From assembly GCA_008704415.1 (NCBI GenBank), contig VXIS01000632.1:1-10734 (forward strand): a stretch of 10,734 nt of DNA, read 5' to 3'. Of the stretch, positions 1 through 8,934 are shown in pieces. Origin of the DNA: Sphaerosporella brunnea (taxonomy: Eukaryota > Ascomycota > Pezizomycetes > Pezizales > Pyronemataceae). The notes below the pieces were generated by a model, which was not told the DNA's origin, made no database searches, and saw only the letters and a program-made list of their open reading frames with translations. A program made the translations under genes and the position numbers. Each line of letters begins with the position of its first letter. Within the stretch, counting starts at the first letter, position 1.

Positions 1-712
1 CTTGGGGTAACCGGTCCGTTCCCATCCAGGGGACTGATTGCCTCAGCGTGGGGGTACGTTTCATCCCGTTCTTTACAGACCAGAGCCACTAGAAAAAGTC
101 CCTGCCAGGTATCGCTGTGTGTATGATTGCCGTGGTGTGAAGACCAACCAAATAAATGCCACCGTTGCGACGGGAAGGACCGGGCACTGGCTCAACCACC
201 TGCAGAGACATGTCTTGTGGGCATAAAGGGAACCCCACGCTGTCTGAGAGATTGACTTTATTCTCTTGCTGAGACGATTCGTGAAACAAGTCACAACCGG
301 ATGGGGTGAGTTCTTGGATTTGTGCCGTTCACGGCGATGATTACTGACGCCCAGGATAGCTCTACGGTATCATTGAACGAATGGTCGGCCAGGGCGCTCG
401 CAAGCTGGAACTATTTGGACGTCAGCATAACATGCGCCATGGTGGACGAGTAGTTCATGCGTTCCTTGCTCCTTTGATCGGTATTAACATAGTCTTCACA
501 GCTATTGGCAATGATTTGCCTGGTGTTCACCTAGTGGAGCTCCGGCCTGATCGATAGCTTTCAGCGATACACCTCATACATGAAGAGAAACTGGCGCTAT
601 GTATGGCCCCGGTCTGCTCGTGCTTTGGCTTTGACCTGCCGCCAAGCGACGTGGTGGTCTTCATATGACCGGTGGCCCCTGGAACACACAGCCCGGCTTT
701 GTCAACAACTAG
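1..712 (+). pseudogene. METTL3/IME4-type methyltransferase 3' part, indel-damaged copy
   Basis: Mirror copy of the gene at 9872-10734. It begins inside the exon coding for the FLWVTGR motif. The exon pieces are recognisable at 1-53, 109-305, 360-449 and 502-712, and the same stop codon sits at 710-712. Several exons have lost or gained bases against the right copy (197 against 202 nt, 90 against 91, 211 against 212). One intron donor reads GTAGTT where the right copy has GTAAGT. The frame is broken repeatedly, and even introns carry indels. Because damage hits exons and introns alike and is mostly small indels, I take it as sequencing or assembly error rather than natural decay. A true pseudogene copy is the alternative. 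Confidence 0.85.
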
Positions 713-1290
713 CCTAGCGGCTTGCTCTCTTAAGCGGACAATAGCAAACAGAAAAAAAATATAACAGAATTTGCGACATGAAAACTCATCCTCATGACTC
801 TCTCGTAGACGCGGTCTGGTGTCCTGCCCTAGCTGCAGGCTGTCGGCCTCCCATTTGCCCACTGCCGTGTTATTGAGAAGGTCCAAGACGGCTTCAGTGC
901 AGCGAGTAACTGTCTTCAAGCAGCTGAGCTATGCCTGTGCTTGCTTTTGGCGTGTTCCTTCGGTATAGCTTCCTTTACTCTTTGCCATAGGAGATGCTTT
1001 TCAGTCCGCCATAAAGCAGCCGGTTCAGCCCGGCTGGGGCTTGAACGAAGAGAGTGATTTCTACTGTATTGAAGCAACCAGGCGATTCTGATAGCTTATA
1101 CAAGCTGGGCGTACCATCCATCCATTGTGATTATGTTCTGAGATCAACGCTGTAGTGCGAGCCCTTTTGCTACTCGTGACAATGCTTTTTTTTTTTACAA
1201 AGCAAGTACTTGTACCTCATACTACATGGCTGGTAGCCCGCTCGGTGTCTCATTGTGTTTGCTCGTTCTCGGATTGATAGGCCACCAATG
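713..1290. other. 3' flank of the methyltransferase gene, no gene recognised
   Basis: No frame gives a convincing protein here. The stretch follows the methyltransferase stop and holds a T11 run at about 1186-1196. An ATG at 1226 opens a 21-codon frame with a hydrophobic, signal-like stretch that ends at 1289; I could not link it convincingly to the downstream exons. The mirror is about 9293-9871, where the run is T12 on the - strand. Confidence 0.5.
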
Positions 1291-1291
1291 A

Positions 1292-1490
1292 AGGTCCGGG
1301 TTTAAAAAGTTCGATACCTTCAAGATAGAATTAGGTAAAGGTTTGCCTAGTTCCGCTCCCCTTCCTGTAACTAGTTGGCAACTTAGTTTCAGTTTGCTTG
1401 AGCTTTACAGTACCCTGCTGCCGAAAGCACGTCGTGAGAAGCATCACCCGTTGAAATATCTGGAGACCACTTCTTTGCGCCTTGAAGAAA
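1292..1490 (+). CDS. Possible upstream exon of the unknown spliced gene
   Basis: An open frame with no stop runs from about 1292 to 1569, without an ATG. If it is an exon, the GTATCT at 1491 is a donor in phase 1, which is the phase needed by the first supported exon downstream (acceptor at 1647 or 1650). The predicted residues end in LRLEE and are rich in leucine and charge, but I recognise no family. The intron implied, about 157-160 nt, would be long for this locus. The link is speculative. It may instead be non-coding. Confidence 0.22.
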
Positions 1491-1647
1491 GTATCTTTTC
1501 TCAGCCCGTATTCGCCGAGCAGTTTCCATTTCGAACCTCACTCAGCCCATATATGGACTTTCAAGTATGACTCTCCCACCGGACTTTCAGAGAAGCTTGC
1601 ATCTGCGGCGAGGAGGGTACAGAGCTGGCGCTGTTGAAGCAGTTGAG

Positions 1648-2151
1648 GAGTGGAATATCGAATCGCCGATTGGATTCAGCGTATCTACCAGCCGAGATAC
1701 ACCACCGAGCTCGGCAACGCAAGCACAATGCCACCATGCACCACCTATCGAGCCCGGGCTATTCTTCTGCTCAGGGCACATCCAAAGGTCTTGCAACTCG
1801 CGAGACAGAACATGTTGTGAACTATTGGGGGATTATGACAACAAACTCGATCTGCTAGGAACCGCCCCATCGCACAATCAACTGACGGATGTTACCGAGA
1901 GTTTGAAGAGGTTCTTGTAGGTCGAGGCTTCACCATTTATGAAGGTACTATGCAGGGACCTGCCTTGATGGCTATCTGAAGGAGATTGTGAGGTTCCCTG
2001 TACATTTTATTCACATTGGCTAACTATCGCAGAACCGTAATCGGAACCGCAAAAAGGGAGTCACGAGCTTTACCTTCCTTACGCAGTACTTCTACAAGAT
2101 AGCAAGGGGACATTGCACGTCTTCGACCCGGTCAACGGCGGGGCTAGATGA
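1648..2151 (+). CDS. Unknown spliced gene, 3' exons (left copy)
   Basis: Three coding stretches join in one frame across two plausible introns: 1648-1816, 1859-1944 and 2057-2151 (stop TGA). The intron at 1817-1858 is GTGAAC..CTAG (42 nt, phase 2). The intron at 1945-2056 is GTACTA..AAAAG (112 nt, phase 1) with a GCTAAC branch motif at 2019-2024. The joined peptide includes YRIADWIQRIYQPRYTTELG, ILLLRAHPKVLQLARQNML, FEEVLVGRGFTIYE and LLQDSKGTLHVFDPVNGG, which look like real protein, whereas the unspliced frames hit stops. I do not assign a family. A weak resemblance of the HPKVL and EGSHELYLP parts to phytanoyl-CoA dioxygenase-like folds is only an impression, since no iron-binding HxD is seen. 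The 5' end is unresolved. The acceptor of the second intron is AAG, while a nearer CAG at 2031-2032 gives a stop in this frame. Confidence 0.42.
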
Positions 2152-3730
2152 AGAGAACGGCTGAACAATGGGCGGATTGTTTGTGTCGAGAATTTTAATC
2201 TGTGTTTGATTTATTGGTTCATGCGTCGGAGAGCCATGAGTTTTACTGAGTGGGTTATGACCCTGAGATATGGAGTGAGAGTAGTTCGCGGAGGTTGCGC
2301 GGCGGATTTTTTTTTGAAACCCTGGTACTAGTGTACATCGGTTCCACGTTGAGACACACTTCGGCCGGATGGGAACCCGAACCCGATGTATCTAGGAATG
2401 CTAATCCTAATGGCATGGCGGCTAAAGCGAATAATCCACCAACTAGATATCATCTATCTAGCGGCCTACATACTTTGCACATCGCGTCTGTCCCAGGGGT
2501 CTGGCCTGGCACTTGCTGCTTGTGGCTATAAATCCTCTGAGATCTGTATTTCTCCGTCAGATAAAGTGATCACGTGTTGGCATGACAGTCTTTCTGGATG
2601 CAGACAGACAGCTCTGATTGGTGCCTCCCCGGAGCGGACCGCTCCGTGGCTGGAGAGAAATTCCTAGTTGAGGTAAAGCCACCGGCTCCGAAGATGCTCC
2701 GAATTCGTATCAACTTCCACCACCACCAGGTATGTTCACGAATACGGCTTCGCCCTCCTCTATGCGGCGGGGGTTCTTAGCGGCCGTTGGAAATAGCTAG
2801 AGAAATAACTTTTAACTCTGCCAAGGCCTCGATATTGTCCAACCTCGGTCGGAGCCTCCTCCGAAAGTTGAGACGGTCCGTGTGCACCTGAAAATGAGGA
2901 GCAGGAAGACGGTTGTACATATCACTAGCCTGTATTGTATGTACTGGACATAAGAGGAATTACGGGAACCATTGACTCGGGTGTTTTATAATGATCCACC
3001 CATGCCCTAATATTTTAGGCCGCGTTCGGTAGGAAAACTCGTACTGACAGTACTGAGTCGTGAGTGAATTCAGCGTCCCCAACCGGTAACTGTCAGTTTC
3101 CAGGAACTATCGATTTTTCGTGCGAGAGGCGTTCGGCCCTCAGAGCAAAAGCTCGTCTTCGCCACTTTCAGGACATGAGCAAGCCCGTCCAGCCACAAGG
3201 TGTCTCCCTGAGTTTGTATTCACACTAAAAAACCAAAATCAATCACCAATCACAAAGTGTGAAGCGGCATCCGAAAGGCTTCTTTGATGCCCTGAAAGAT
3301 TTTTGGACTGTAAAATCTCTCCAACGTAGGCTTCACTTCACCGCTGAGAATGGAGGTGCGGCACGGCGTTTTGTTGTAATGCGTTGCGTAGTATTTCTCT
3401 ACTGACGATGCAGACCGTCGAGAGTTCCGTTGCGCGGCCAGTGGTGGGTTTTGGCCGTATACCAAATACGCGATATATATCTAGTGGGTATTTGGGCTCT
3501 CGTGCTGTGCCTACCGAACGGGTGTCTAGTACGGCGGTACGGATGCCGGCAAAATACGCGCCCTTAGATTATGTGATAAGTAACAAGTACCTTATCCAAA
3601 AAGCATGGCCCCGGCTCTAGTTTCGCTACCAAAGAAAAAACGCGCTTCATGCAGGCCAAGCTGTGCACGCAGAGCTGCGCCTCCAGTCGCAACCTCAGCT
3701 GTCCTTCACAAAGCCTGACTCGTCCCCCAT
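2152..3730. other. About 1.6 kb without a recognisable gene (left arm)
   Basis: The longest open frames are 2250-2531, 2386-2667 and 3384-3620 on + and 3250-3465 on -, each under 95 codons. None shows a family motif. The frame at 2386 starts with ATG and is rich in hydrophobic residues (LGMLILMAW, IIYLAAYILC), so it could be a membrane segment, but it overlaps the 2250 frame and has no matching splice partners that I could find. The other frames are not convincing. The stretch also holds a T9 run near 2308 and the 17-bp dyad at 2630-2646. The sequence is the same in both arms and so is probably accurate. Confidence 0.45.
2630..2646. promoter_or_regulatory. 17-bp perfect dyad of the CGG-N11-CCG type
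   Basis: CGGAGCGGACCGCTCCG is an inverted repeat with 8-base arms and a single central base. Its ends give CGG and CCG spaced by exactly 11 bases, the spacing bound by Gal4-type Zn2Cys6 dimers, which are common fungal regulators. It lies in the gene-free stretch, about 1.2 kb upstream of the membrane gene start. The function is inferred only from the pattern. Confidence 0.3.
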
Positions 3731-3736
3731 GATTGG
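3731..3736 (+). promoter_or_regulatory. Inverted CCAAT box upstream of the membrane gene
   Basis: GATTGG (CCAATC on the other strand) lies 140 bases before the ATG at 3876, a usual distance for a CCAAT-binding complex site in fungi. It is followed by a C/T-rich leader (about 3825-3875), which is typical of fungal 5' ends. The mirror is at 6845-6850. This is motif evidence only. Confidence 0.35.
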
Positions 3737-3858
3737 CCCACGCAAAGCCACTTCGTATCCGCCCGCACTGCGCACATGAGATGCAAACCCTCACAGCGGC
3801 CGCATATCCACCTTATATCAATCAACCCCACCTGCTCCCCGCTCCCCCTCTCCCCTCA

Positions 3859-3875
3859 CCATCACCATCACCACA
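3859..3875 (+). repeat. CAC/ATC triplet tract just before the start codon
   Basis: A short run of ACCATC units ends in ACCACA directly before ATG at 3876. The A at -3 is a good fungal start context. The mirror lies at about 6706-6722. Confidence 0.5.
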
Positions 3876-4186
3876 ATGTTCTCGAACTCAATGTTCCCCA
3901 ACCCCATGCGCCGGCTCCCCCGCCGGGTGCTCCTGCGCACCCTCCTCACCGGCACGCTCTGCGGGCCCCCAGCCGTTCTCGCGGTCACGCTCCTGGACTA
4001 CACGCTGCACGCCGTCGCGACGCACAACAAGCTGCCGGAAGAGGAGTCGCCGGCCGTGTTTGCGTTCACGATGGCGTTCAGCATGCTGCTTGGAGCGTCG
4101 AGAGCGTGGCTTGTGCATTACGATGTCACGGGGATGTTTGAGGTTCGGTTGGCGTGGGTTTTGTTTATTCTGTAAGCAATGCCCAG

Positions 4187-4232
<46 letters not shown>

Positions 4233-4593
4233 CGTGGGCAGGGGCTGATGCGCGCGCGGGCGGATATAAGCCAGTTTGGGGGGTGGTGCGGGGATAGGCT
4301 GTTTGGAGATGAGAAGCGGCCTACGTTTAGAGAGAGGTGAGCTTTGTTGCCCCCTCCCCCCCCCCCCCGCTTTGGTTTTTGGGATGGAGCAAGCAAGCTG
4401 ATGATGATGGTGATGGCGGTGATGATGCAGGGCTTGGACTTTTGTGCTGACGAATGTGTTTTTCTTTGGCGTGGCGTTCGCGGCTAATAGATGCGTGGAG
4501 AAGTATACGTGGGAGTATGAGACCATCCAGGATGAGGAGTGTGGGGTTGAGAGTTGTGGGCGTGATGGTGACGGTGATGGGGAGTGTGTTTGA
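3876..4593 (+). CDS. Small predicted membrane protein, three exons (intact copy)
   Basis: Exons 3876-4171, 4271-4336 and 4431-4593 total 525 nt and give 174 residues with a TGA stop. Intron 1 (4172-4270, GTAAGC..ATAAG) holds the T39 run and a CTGAT branch motif at 4245-4249. Intron 2 (4337-4430, GTGAGC..GCAG) has CTGAT at 4399. Phases fit at both joints (2 and 2). The nearer CAG acceptor at 4239-4241 would give an immediate TGA. The N-terminus is basic (MRRLPRRVLLR), which could be a mitochondrial presequence or an inside-positive flank. Hydrophobic segments lie at about residues 19-46, 60-80, 86-99 and 122-138 (WTFVLTNVFFFGVAFAA). The tail is acidic with four cysteines (EECGVESCG, DGDGDGECV). 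I recognise no family. Its role is unknown, probably in an organelle or other membrane. No partner gene is visible. Confidence 0.68.
4191..4229 (+). repeat. T39 homopolymer inside intron 1
   Basis: Thirty-nine T in a row, preceded by C, between the GTAAGC donor and the CTGAT branch motif of the membrane gene's first intron. It could serve as an extreme polypyrimidine tract. The mirrored place in the right arm (about 6395-6405) has only a broken four-T stretch. The true length is uncertain because long homopolymers are poorly read. Confidence 0.9.
4356..4368 (+). repeat. C13 homopolymer inside intron 2
   Basis: A run of 13 C follows CCCCCT near the 5' side of the second intron. The mirrored right-arm segment (about 6268-6275) shows only GAGGGGC on the + strand. 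Confidence 0.85.
4398..4430 (+). repeat. GAT/GGT triplet tract at the 3' end of intron 2
   Basis: GATGATGATGGTGATGGCGG and GATGATGCAG form an imperfect triplet repeat that contains the branch motif and ends in the acceptor. In the damaged right copy (6209-6240) the same tract can be read through as an acidic peptide, which makes a false open frame there. A second GTGATGGTGACGG tract lies in the coding tail at 4561-4580. Confidence 0.6.
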
Positions 4594-5289
4594 AGAGGTG
4601 TGCTTTTGTTGTGGGGTAGTGAGATAGAGAGATATTGAGAGAGCGTTGGGTTTCTGCTATGCATGTGTGTCCAACAGATTAGCACCTGAGGCTAGAGCTT
4701 CAACCATGCATGCGCACTCCGGATGTTTCGCTGGCTAGTTTTTCGAGAGTAGAAAACGGCTTCGAGAAATTTTCGAAATATTATTATTCTACTCGAGCTC
4801 TACGCTTTAAGAAACAGAACAAAAAACATAGAAGGACTCGTGATGTTGTCACCTCACCTATCGACCTTTTGGCCCTCCCGCTCCCTTTTTGCAACAAGTA
4901 TATACATATAAACATCCCCCAAACAGATCTGATCAGCACCGTGACGGCCGCGGAGGTTTACATCCCCCTCTCAAAGCGGAATCTCAGCCAATGTGTATGT
5001 TCTCTCGGGGTCACTTGGTTCTCATATAATAAACCAGCTCAGTGGCATCTTCAGAAGGCCGAATTGCCATACCGAGGTGGTCCCGTGTTCATTGTCTTCG
5101 GGTATTCGGGGGGGCGTCCGCGTTCCCGGGCCGTGACTAATCAATTAGGCCGCTTTGCCTTTATGTGCACATATAAAAGTGTCGATCCTATTTCAATTCG
5201 AACACTCCGCGTTCCGCGGACAATGCTCGTGGAACTCCTCGGCGGCTTCGGGGGGTGAGAGACATTGCGGGATCCCCCTTCGAAAGTAG
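4594..5289. other. 3' flank of the membrane gene and apex-proximal sequence (left)
   Basis: AT-rich after the stop, with an A/T dyad near 4762-4780 (TTCGAGAAATTTTCGAA). The only long frame is the one at 4710-5258. From about 4890 on, the mirrored right-arm sequence agrees only in patches (for example CAGATCTG, CCGAGGTGGTCCCG and CTTCGGGTATT), so neither copy can be trusted base by base. Confidence 0.5.
4710..5258 (+). CDS. Open frame of 182 codons near the apex, doubtful
   Basis: ATG at 4710 (another at 4706 in a different frame) opens 182 codons to a stop at 5256-5258. No motif, membrane segment or low-complexity pattern stands out, and the start of the frame runs through the AT-rich 3' flank of the membrane gene. 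The mirrored sequence in the right arm does not keep the frame open. As the region is noisy in at least one arm, the frame may be chance. It could be a real short gene only if independent sequence confirms the left-arm version. Confidence 0.15.
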   Translation: MRTPDVSLASFSRVENGFEKFSKYYYSTRALRFKKQNKKHRRTRDVVTSPIDLLALPLPFCNKYIHINIPQTDLISTVTAAEVYIPLSKRNLSQCVCSLGVTWFSYNKPAQWHLQKAELPYRGGPVFIVFGYSGGRPRSRAVTNQLGRFAFMCTYKSVDPISIRTLRVPRTMLVELLGGFGG

Positions 5290-5310
5290 AGCGATGCTAC
5301 TCACGAAAGG
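5278..5310. other. Apex of the palindrome, 7-nt loop
   Basis: GTAG (5286-5289) pairs with CTAC (5297-5300) around the 7 bases 5290-5296, and flanking CCTTCG-AAA pairs loosely with TCACGAAAGG (5301-5310). There is no unique spacer. The arms nearest the apex (about 4890-5289 and 5297-5742) still align to each other but with the most mismatches of the whole repeat, so the exact turning point is uncertain by several bases. Confidence 0.75.
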
Positions 5311-6048
5311 CCCGCTGATTGGTCGCCTGCGTATGCTCTTTCGGAGTCTACGCGCATTGTCTCTTGCGACCGCGTAGTGTCGAATGATATTATAGGTATG
5401 CGACACTTTATATGTGCAGCTCATTAAGGACAATTAGCGGCGCTATGTTAGTCTAGGGCGCGCCCGGGTTAACGCGGACGCTCCTCCGAAATACCCGAAG
5501 ACATGAACGATCGGGACCACCTCGGTACTGTGCAATTCGGCTTCTAGAAGATGCACACTTCGAGCCGGTTTATTATCATGAGTTATCATGTGACCGACTG
5601 GTAGGACATATCATACAGTGTGGCTGAGATCTTTCCGCCTTGAGTGGGATAGTATACTCCGCGCCGTCATCGGTGTCTGATCGCAGATCTGTTGCATGTT
5701 ATATGTCTTTATTTACGTACTTGTTCGCTATTACTACACATTTAGAGTGGAGTCGGGATGGTGCCAACAAAGGTCGATAGGTGAGGTGACAACATCACGA
5801 GTCCTTCTATGTTTTTTGTTCTGTTTCTATAAGCGTAGAGCTCGAGTAGAATAATAATATTTCGAAAATTTCTCGAAGCCGTTTTCTCACATCTCGAAAA
5901 ACTATGCCAGCGAACTACTCCGTAGTGCAGCATGCATGTTGAAGCTCTAGCCTCAGGTGCTAATCTGTTGGACACACATGCATAGCGATAAACCCAACGC
6001 TCTCTCATATCTCTCTATCTCACTACCCCACAACAAAGCACACCTCTT
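5297..6048. other. Apex-proximal sequence of the right arm, error-rich
   Basis: Aligns in reverse complement to 4594-5289 with many indels. Short frames at 5188-5433 and 5742-6008 on the - strand are not kept in the left copy and show no family features. I see no gene here. Confidence 0.5.
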
Positions 6049-6705
6049 ACAAACACACTCCCCATCACCGTCACCATCACGCCACAACTCTCACCACACT
6101 CCTCATCCTGGATGGTCTCATACTCCCACGTATACTTCTCCACGCATCTATTAGCCGCGAACGCCACGCCAAGAAAAAACACATTCGTCGAGCAACCAAG
6201 TCCAAGCCCTGCATCATCACCGCCATCACCATCATCATCGCTTGCTTGCTCCATCCACAAAAACCAAGCGAGGGGCACAAAGCTCACCTCTCTCTAAACG
6301 TAGGCCGCTTCTCATCTCCAACAGCCTATCCCCGCACCACCCCCAAACTGGCTTATATCCGCCCGCGCGCGCATCAGCCCCTGCCCACGAGCAAAACAGA
6401 ACCTGGGCATTGCTTACAGTATAAACAAACCCACGCCAACCGAACCTCAACATCCCCGTGACATCGTAATGCACAGCCACGCTCTCGACGCTCCAAGCAG
6501 CATGCTGAACGCCATCGTGAACGCAAACACGGCGACTCACTCTTCCGCAGCTTGTTGTGCGTCGCGACGGCGTGCAGCGTGTAGTCCAGGAGCGTGACCG
6601 CGAGAACGGCTGGGGGCCCGCAGAGCGTGCCGGTGAGGAGGTGCGCAGGAGCACCCGGCGGGGGAGCCGGCGCATGGGGTTGGGGAACATTGAGTTCGAG
6701 AACAT
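6049..6705 (-). pseudogene. Membrane protein gene, indel-damaged copy
   Basis: Mirror of the gene at 3876-4593. The start codon at 6705 and the first 22 codons agree, then a missing C in a CCC run shifts the frame, and further small indels follow (about one every few tens of bases). The intronic T39 of the left copy is here only a TGTTTT, and C13 is reduced to a few bases, so both introns are much shorter. The stop of the left copy is lost by an inserted base (TTGTAA in place of TTTGAA). The damage ignores the exon-intron boundary. I read it as raw, uncorrected sequence of the same gene, not as a diverged paralogue. Confidence 0.8.
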
Positions 6706-6860
6706 TGTGGTGATGGTGATGGTGAGGGGAGAGGGGGAGCGGGGAGCAGGTGGGGTTGATTGATATAAGGTGGATATGCGGCCGCTGTGAGGGTTTGCAT
6801 CTCATGTGCGCAGTGCGGGCGGATACGAAGTGGCTTTGCGTGGGCCAATCATGGGGGACG

Positions 6861-8430
6861 AGTCAGGCTTTGTGAAGGACAGCTGAGGTTGCGACTGGAG
6901 GCGCAGCTCTGCGTGCACAGCTTGGCCTGCATGAAGCGCGTTTTTTTCTTTGGTAGCGAAACTAGAGCCGGGGCCATGCTTTTTGGATAAGGTACTTGTT
7001 ACTTATCACATAATCTAAGGGCGCGTATTTTGCCGGCATCCGTACCGCCGTACTAGACACCCGTTCGGTAGGCACAGCACGAGAGCCCAAATACCCACTA
7101 GATATATATCGCGTATTTGGTATACGGCCAAAACCCACCACTGGCCGCGCAACGGAACTCTCGACGGTCTGCATCGTCAGTAGAGAAATACTACGCAACG
7201 CATTACAACAAAACGCCGTGCCGCACCTCCATTCTCAGCGGTGAAGTGAAGCCTACGTTGGAGAGATTTTACAGTCCAAAAATCTTTCAGGGCATCAAAG
7301 AAGCCTTTCGGATGCCGCTTCACACTTTGTGATTGGTGATTGATTTTGGTTTTTTAGTGTGAATACAAACTCAGGGAGACACCTTGTGGCTGGACGGGCT
7401 TGCTCATGTCCTGAAAGTGGCGAAGACGAGCTTTTGCTCTGAGGGCCGAACGCCTCTCGCACGAAAAATCGATAGTTCCTGGAAACTGACAGTTACCGGT
7501 TGGGGACGCTGAATTCACTCACGACTCAGTACTGTCAGTACGAGTTTTCCTACCGAACGCGGCCTAAAATATTAGGGCATGGGTGGATCATTATAAAACA
7601 CCCGAGTCAATGGTTCCCGTAATTCCTCTTATGTCCAGTACATACAATACAGGCTAGTGATATGTACAACCGTCTTCCTGCTCCTCATTTTCAGGTGCAC
7701 ACGGACCGTCTCAACTTTCGGAGGAGGCTCCGACCGAGGTTGGACAATATCGAGGCCTTGGCAGAGTTAAAAGTTATTTCTCTAGCTATTTCCAACGGCC
7801 GCTAAGAACCCCCGCCGCATAGAGGAGGGCGAAGCCGTATTCGTGAACATACCTGGTGGTGGTGGAAGTTGATACGAATTCGGAGCATCTTCGGAGCCGG
7901 TGGCTTTACCTCAACTAGGAATTTCTCTCCAGCCACGGAGCGGTCCGCTCCGGGGAGGCACCAATCAGAGCTGTCTGTCTGCATCCAGAAAGACTGTCAT
8001 GCCAACACGTGATCACTTTATCTGACGGAGAAATACAGATCTCAGAGGATTTATAGCCACAAGCAGCAAGTGCCAGGCCAGACCCCTGGGACAGACGCGA
8101 TGTGCAAAGTATGTAGGCCGCTAGATAGATGATATCTAGTTGGTGGATTATTCGCTTTAGCCGCCATGCCATTAGGATTAGCATTCCTAGATACATCGGG
8201 TTCGGGTTCCCATCCGGCCGAAGTGTGTCTCAACGTGGAACCGATGTACACTAGTACCAGGGTTTCAAAAAAAAATCCGCCGCGCAACCTCCGCGAACTA
8301 CTCTCACTCCATATCTCAGGGTCATAACCCACTCAGTAAAACTCATGGCTCTCCGACGCATGAACCAATAAATCAAACACAGATTAAAATTCTCGACACA
8401 AACAATCCGCCCATTGTTCAGCCGTTCTCT
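6861..8430. other. About 1.6 kb without a recognisable gene (right arm)
   Basis: Mirror of 2152-3720. The same short frames appear on the opposite strands (8051-8332, 7915-8196 and 6962-7198 on -, 7117-7332 on +), with the same translations as in the left arm. No family is recognised. Confidence 0.45.
7936..7952. promoter_or_regulatory. Mirror copy of the 17-bp CGG-N11-CCG dyad
   Basis: The same dyad in the right arm, read here with T instead of A at its centre because of the inversion. Confidence 0.3.
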
Positions 8431-8934
8431 TCATCTAGCCCCGCCGTTGACCGGGTCGAAGACGTGCAATGTCCCCTTGCTATCTTGTAGAAGTACTGCG
8501 TAAGGAAGGTAAAGCTCGTGACTCCCTTTTTGCGGTTCCGATTACGGTTCTGCGATAGTTAGCCAATGTGAATAAAATGTACAGGGAACCTCACAATCTC
8601 CTTCAGATAGCCATCAAGGCAGGTCCCTGCATAGTACCTTCATAAATGGTGAAGCCTCGACCTACAAGAACCTCTTCAAACTCTCGGTAACATCCGTCAG
8701 TTGATTGTGCGATGGGGCGGTTCCTAGCAGATCGAGTTTGTTGTCATAATCCCCCAATAGTTCACAACATGTTCTGTCTCGCGAGTTGCAAGACCTTTGG
8801 ATGTGCCCTGAGCAGAAGAATAGCCCGGGCTCGATAGGTGGTGCATGGTGGCATTGTGCTTGCGTTGCCGAGCTCGGTGGTGTATCTCGGCTGGTAGATA
8901 CGCTGAATCCAATCGGCGATTCGATATTCCACTC
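8431..8934 (-). CDS. Unknown spliced gene, 3' exons (right copy)
   Basis: Mirror of the gene at 1648-2151, identical in sequence as far as I compared it, with exons at 8766-8934, 8638-8723 and 8431-8525 and the stop at 8431-8433. It lies between the intact methyltransferase gene and the long stretch without genes, in the same transcriptional direction as the methyltransferase. The one base difference nearby (an extra T on the - strand near 8999) falls in the presumed intron before its first supported exon, so it does not alter this part. Confidence 0.42.

Larger units (their letters stand above)
1..5289. repeat. Left arm of a 10.6-kb palindrome
   Basis: This arm is the reverse complement of the right arm. 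Matching features sit at coordinates summing to 10581-10584 over most of its length, for example 712 with 9872, 2250 with 8332, 3620 with 6962 and 3876 with 6705. Between about 650 and 3940 the arms match apart from one-base run differences near 1190 (T11 against T12), 1584 (T3 against T4) and 3635 (A6 against A7). Outside that core they differ by many scattered indels and substitutions. The arm starts inside the methyltransferase gene, so the repeat probably continues left of position 1. Confidence 0.97.

Noticed and set aside
527..919. 130-codon - frame overlapping the end of the methyltransferase gene
   Set aside because: Its second half is antisense to a well-supported exon and changes where the arms differ. 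The start is not an ATG.
3733..4248. 171-codon + frame ending in a poly-phenylalanine run
   Set aside because: It is a shadow frame of the first exon of the membrane gene that reads into T39.
4398..4430. CRISPR-like or satellite repeat
   Set aside because: It is only a short imperfect triplet tract with no spacers and no higher-order unit.
3888..4685. 265-codon frame on the - strand with a poly-lysine run
   Set aside because: It is antisense to the membrane gene, and its lysine run is only the T39 tract read backwards. Its histidine and proline richness comes from the triplet repeats. The mirrored copy does not keep it.
6015..6287. 90-codon - frame that looks like a membrane protein with an acidic loop
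   Set aside because: It is intron 2 read through in the error-rich copy. The left arm shows a proper intron and a different, longer tail.
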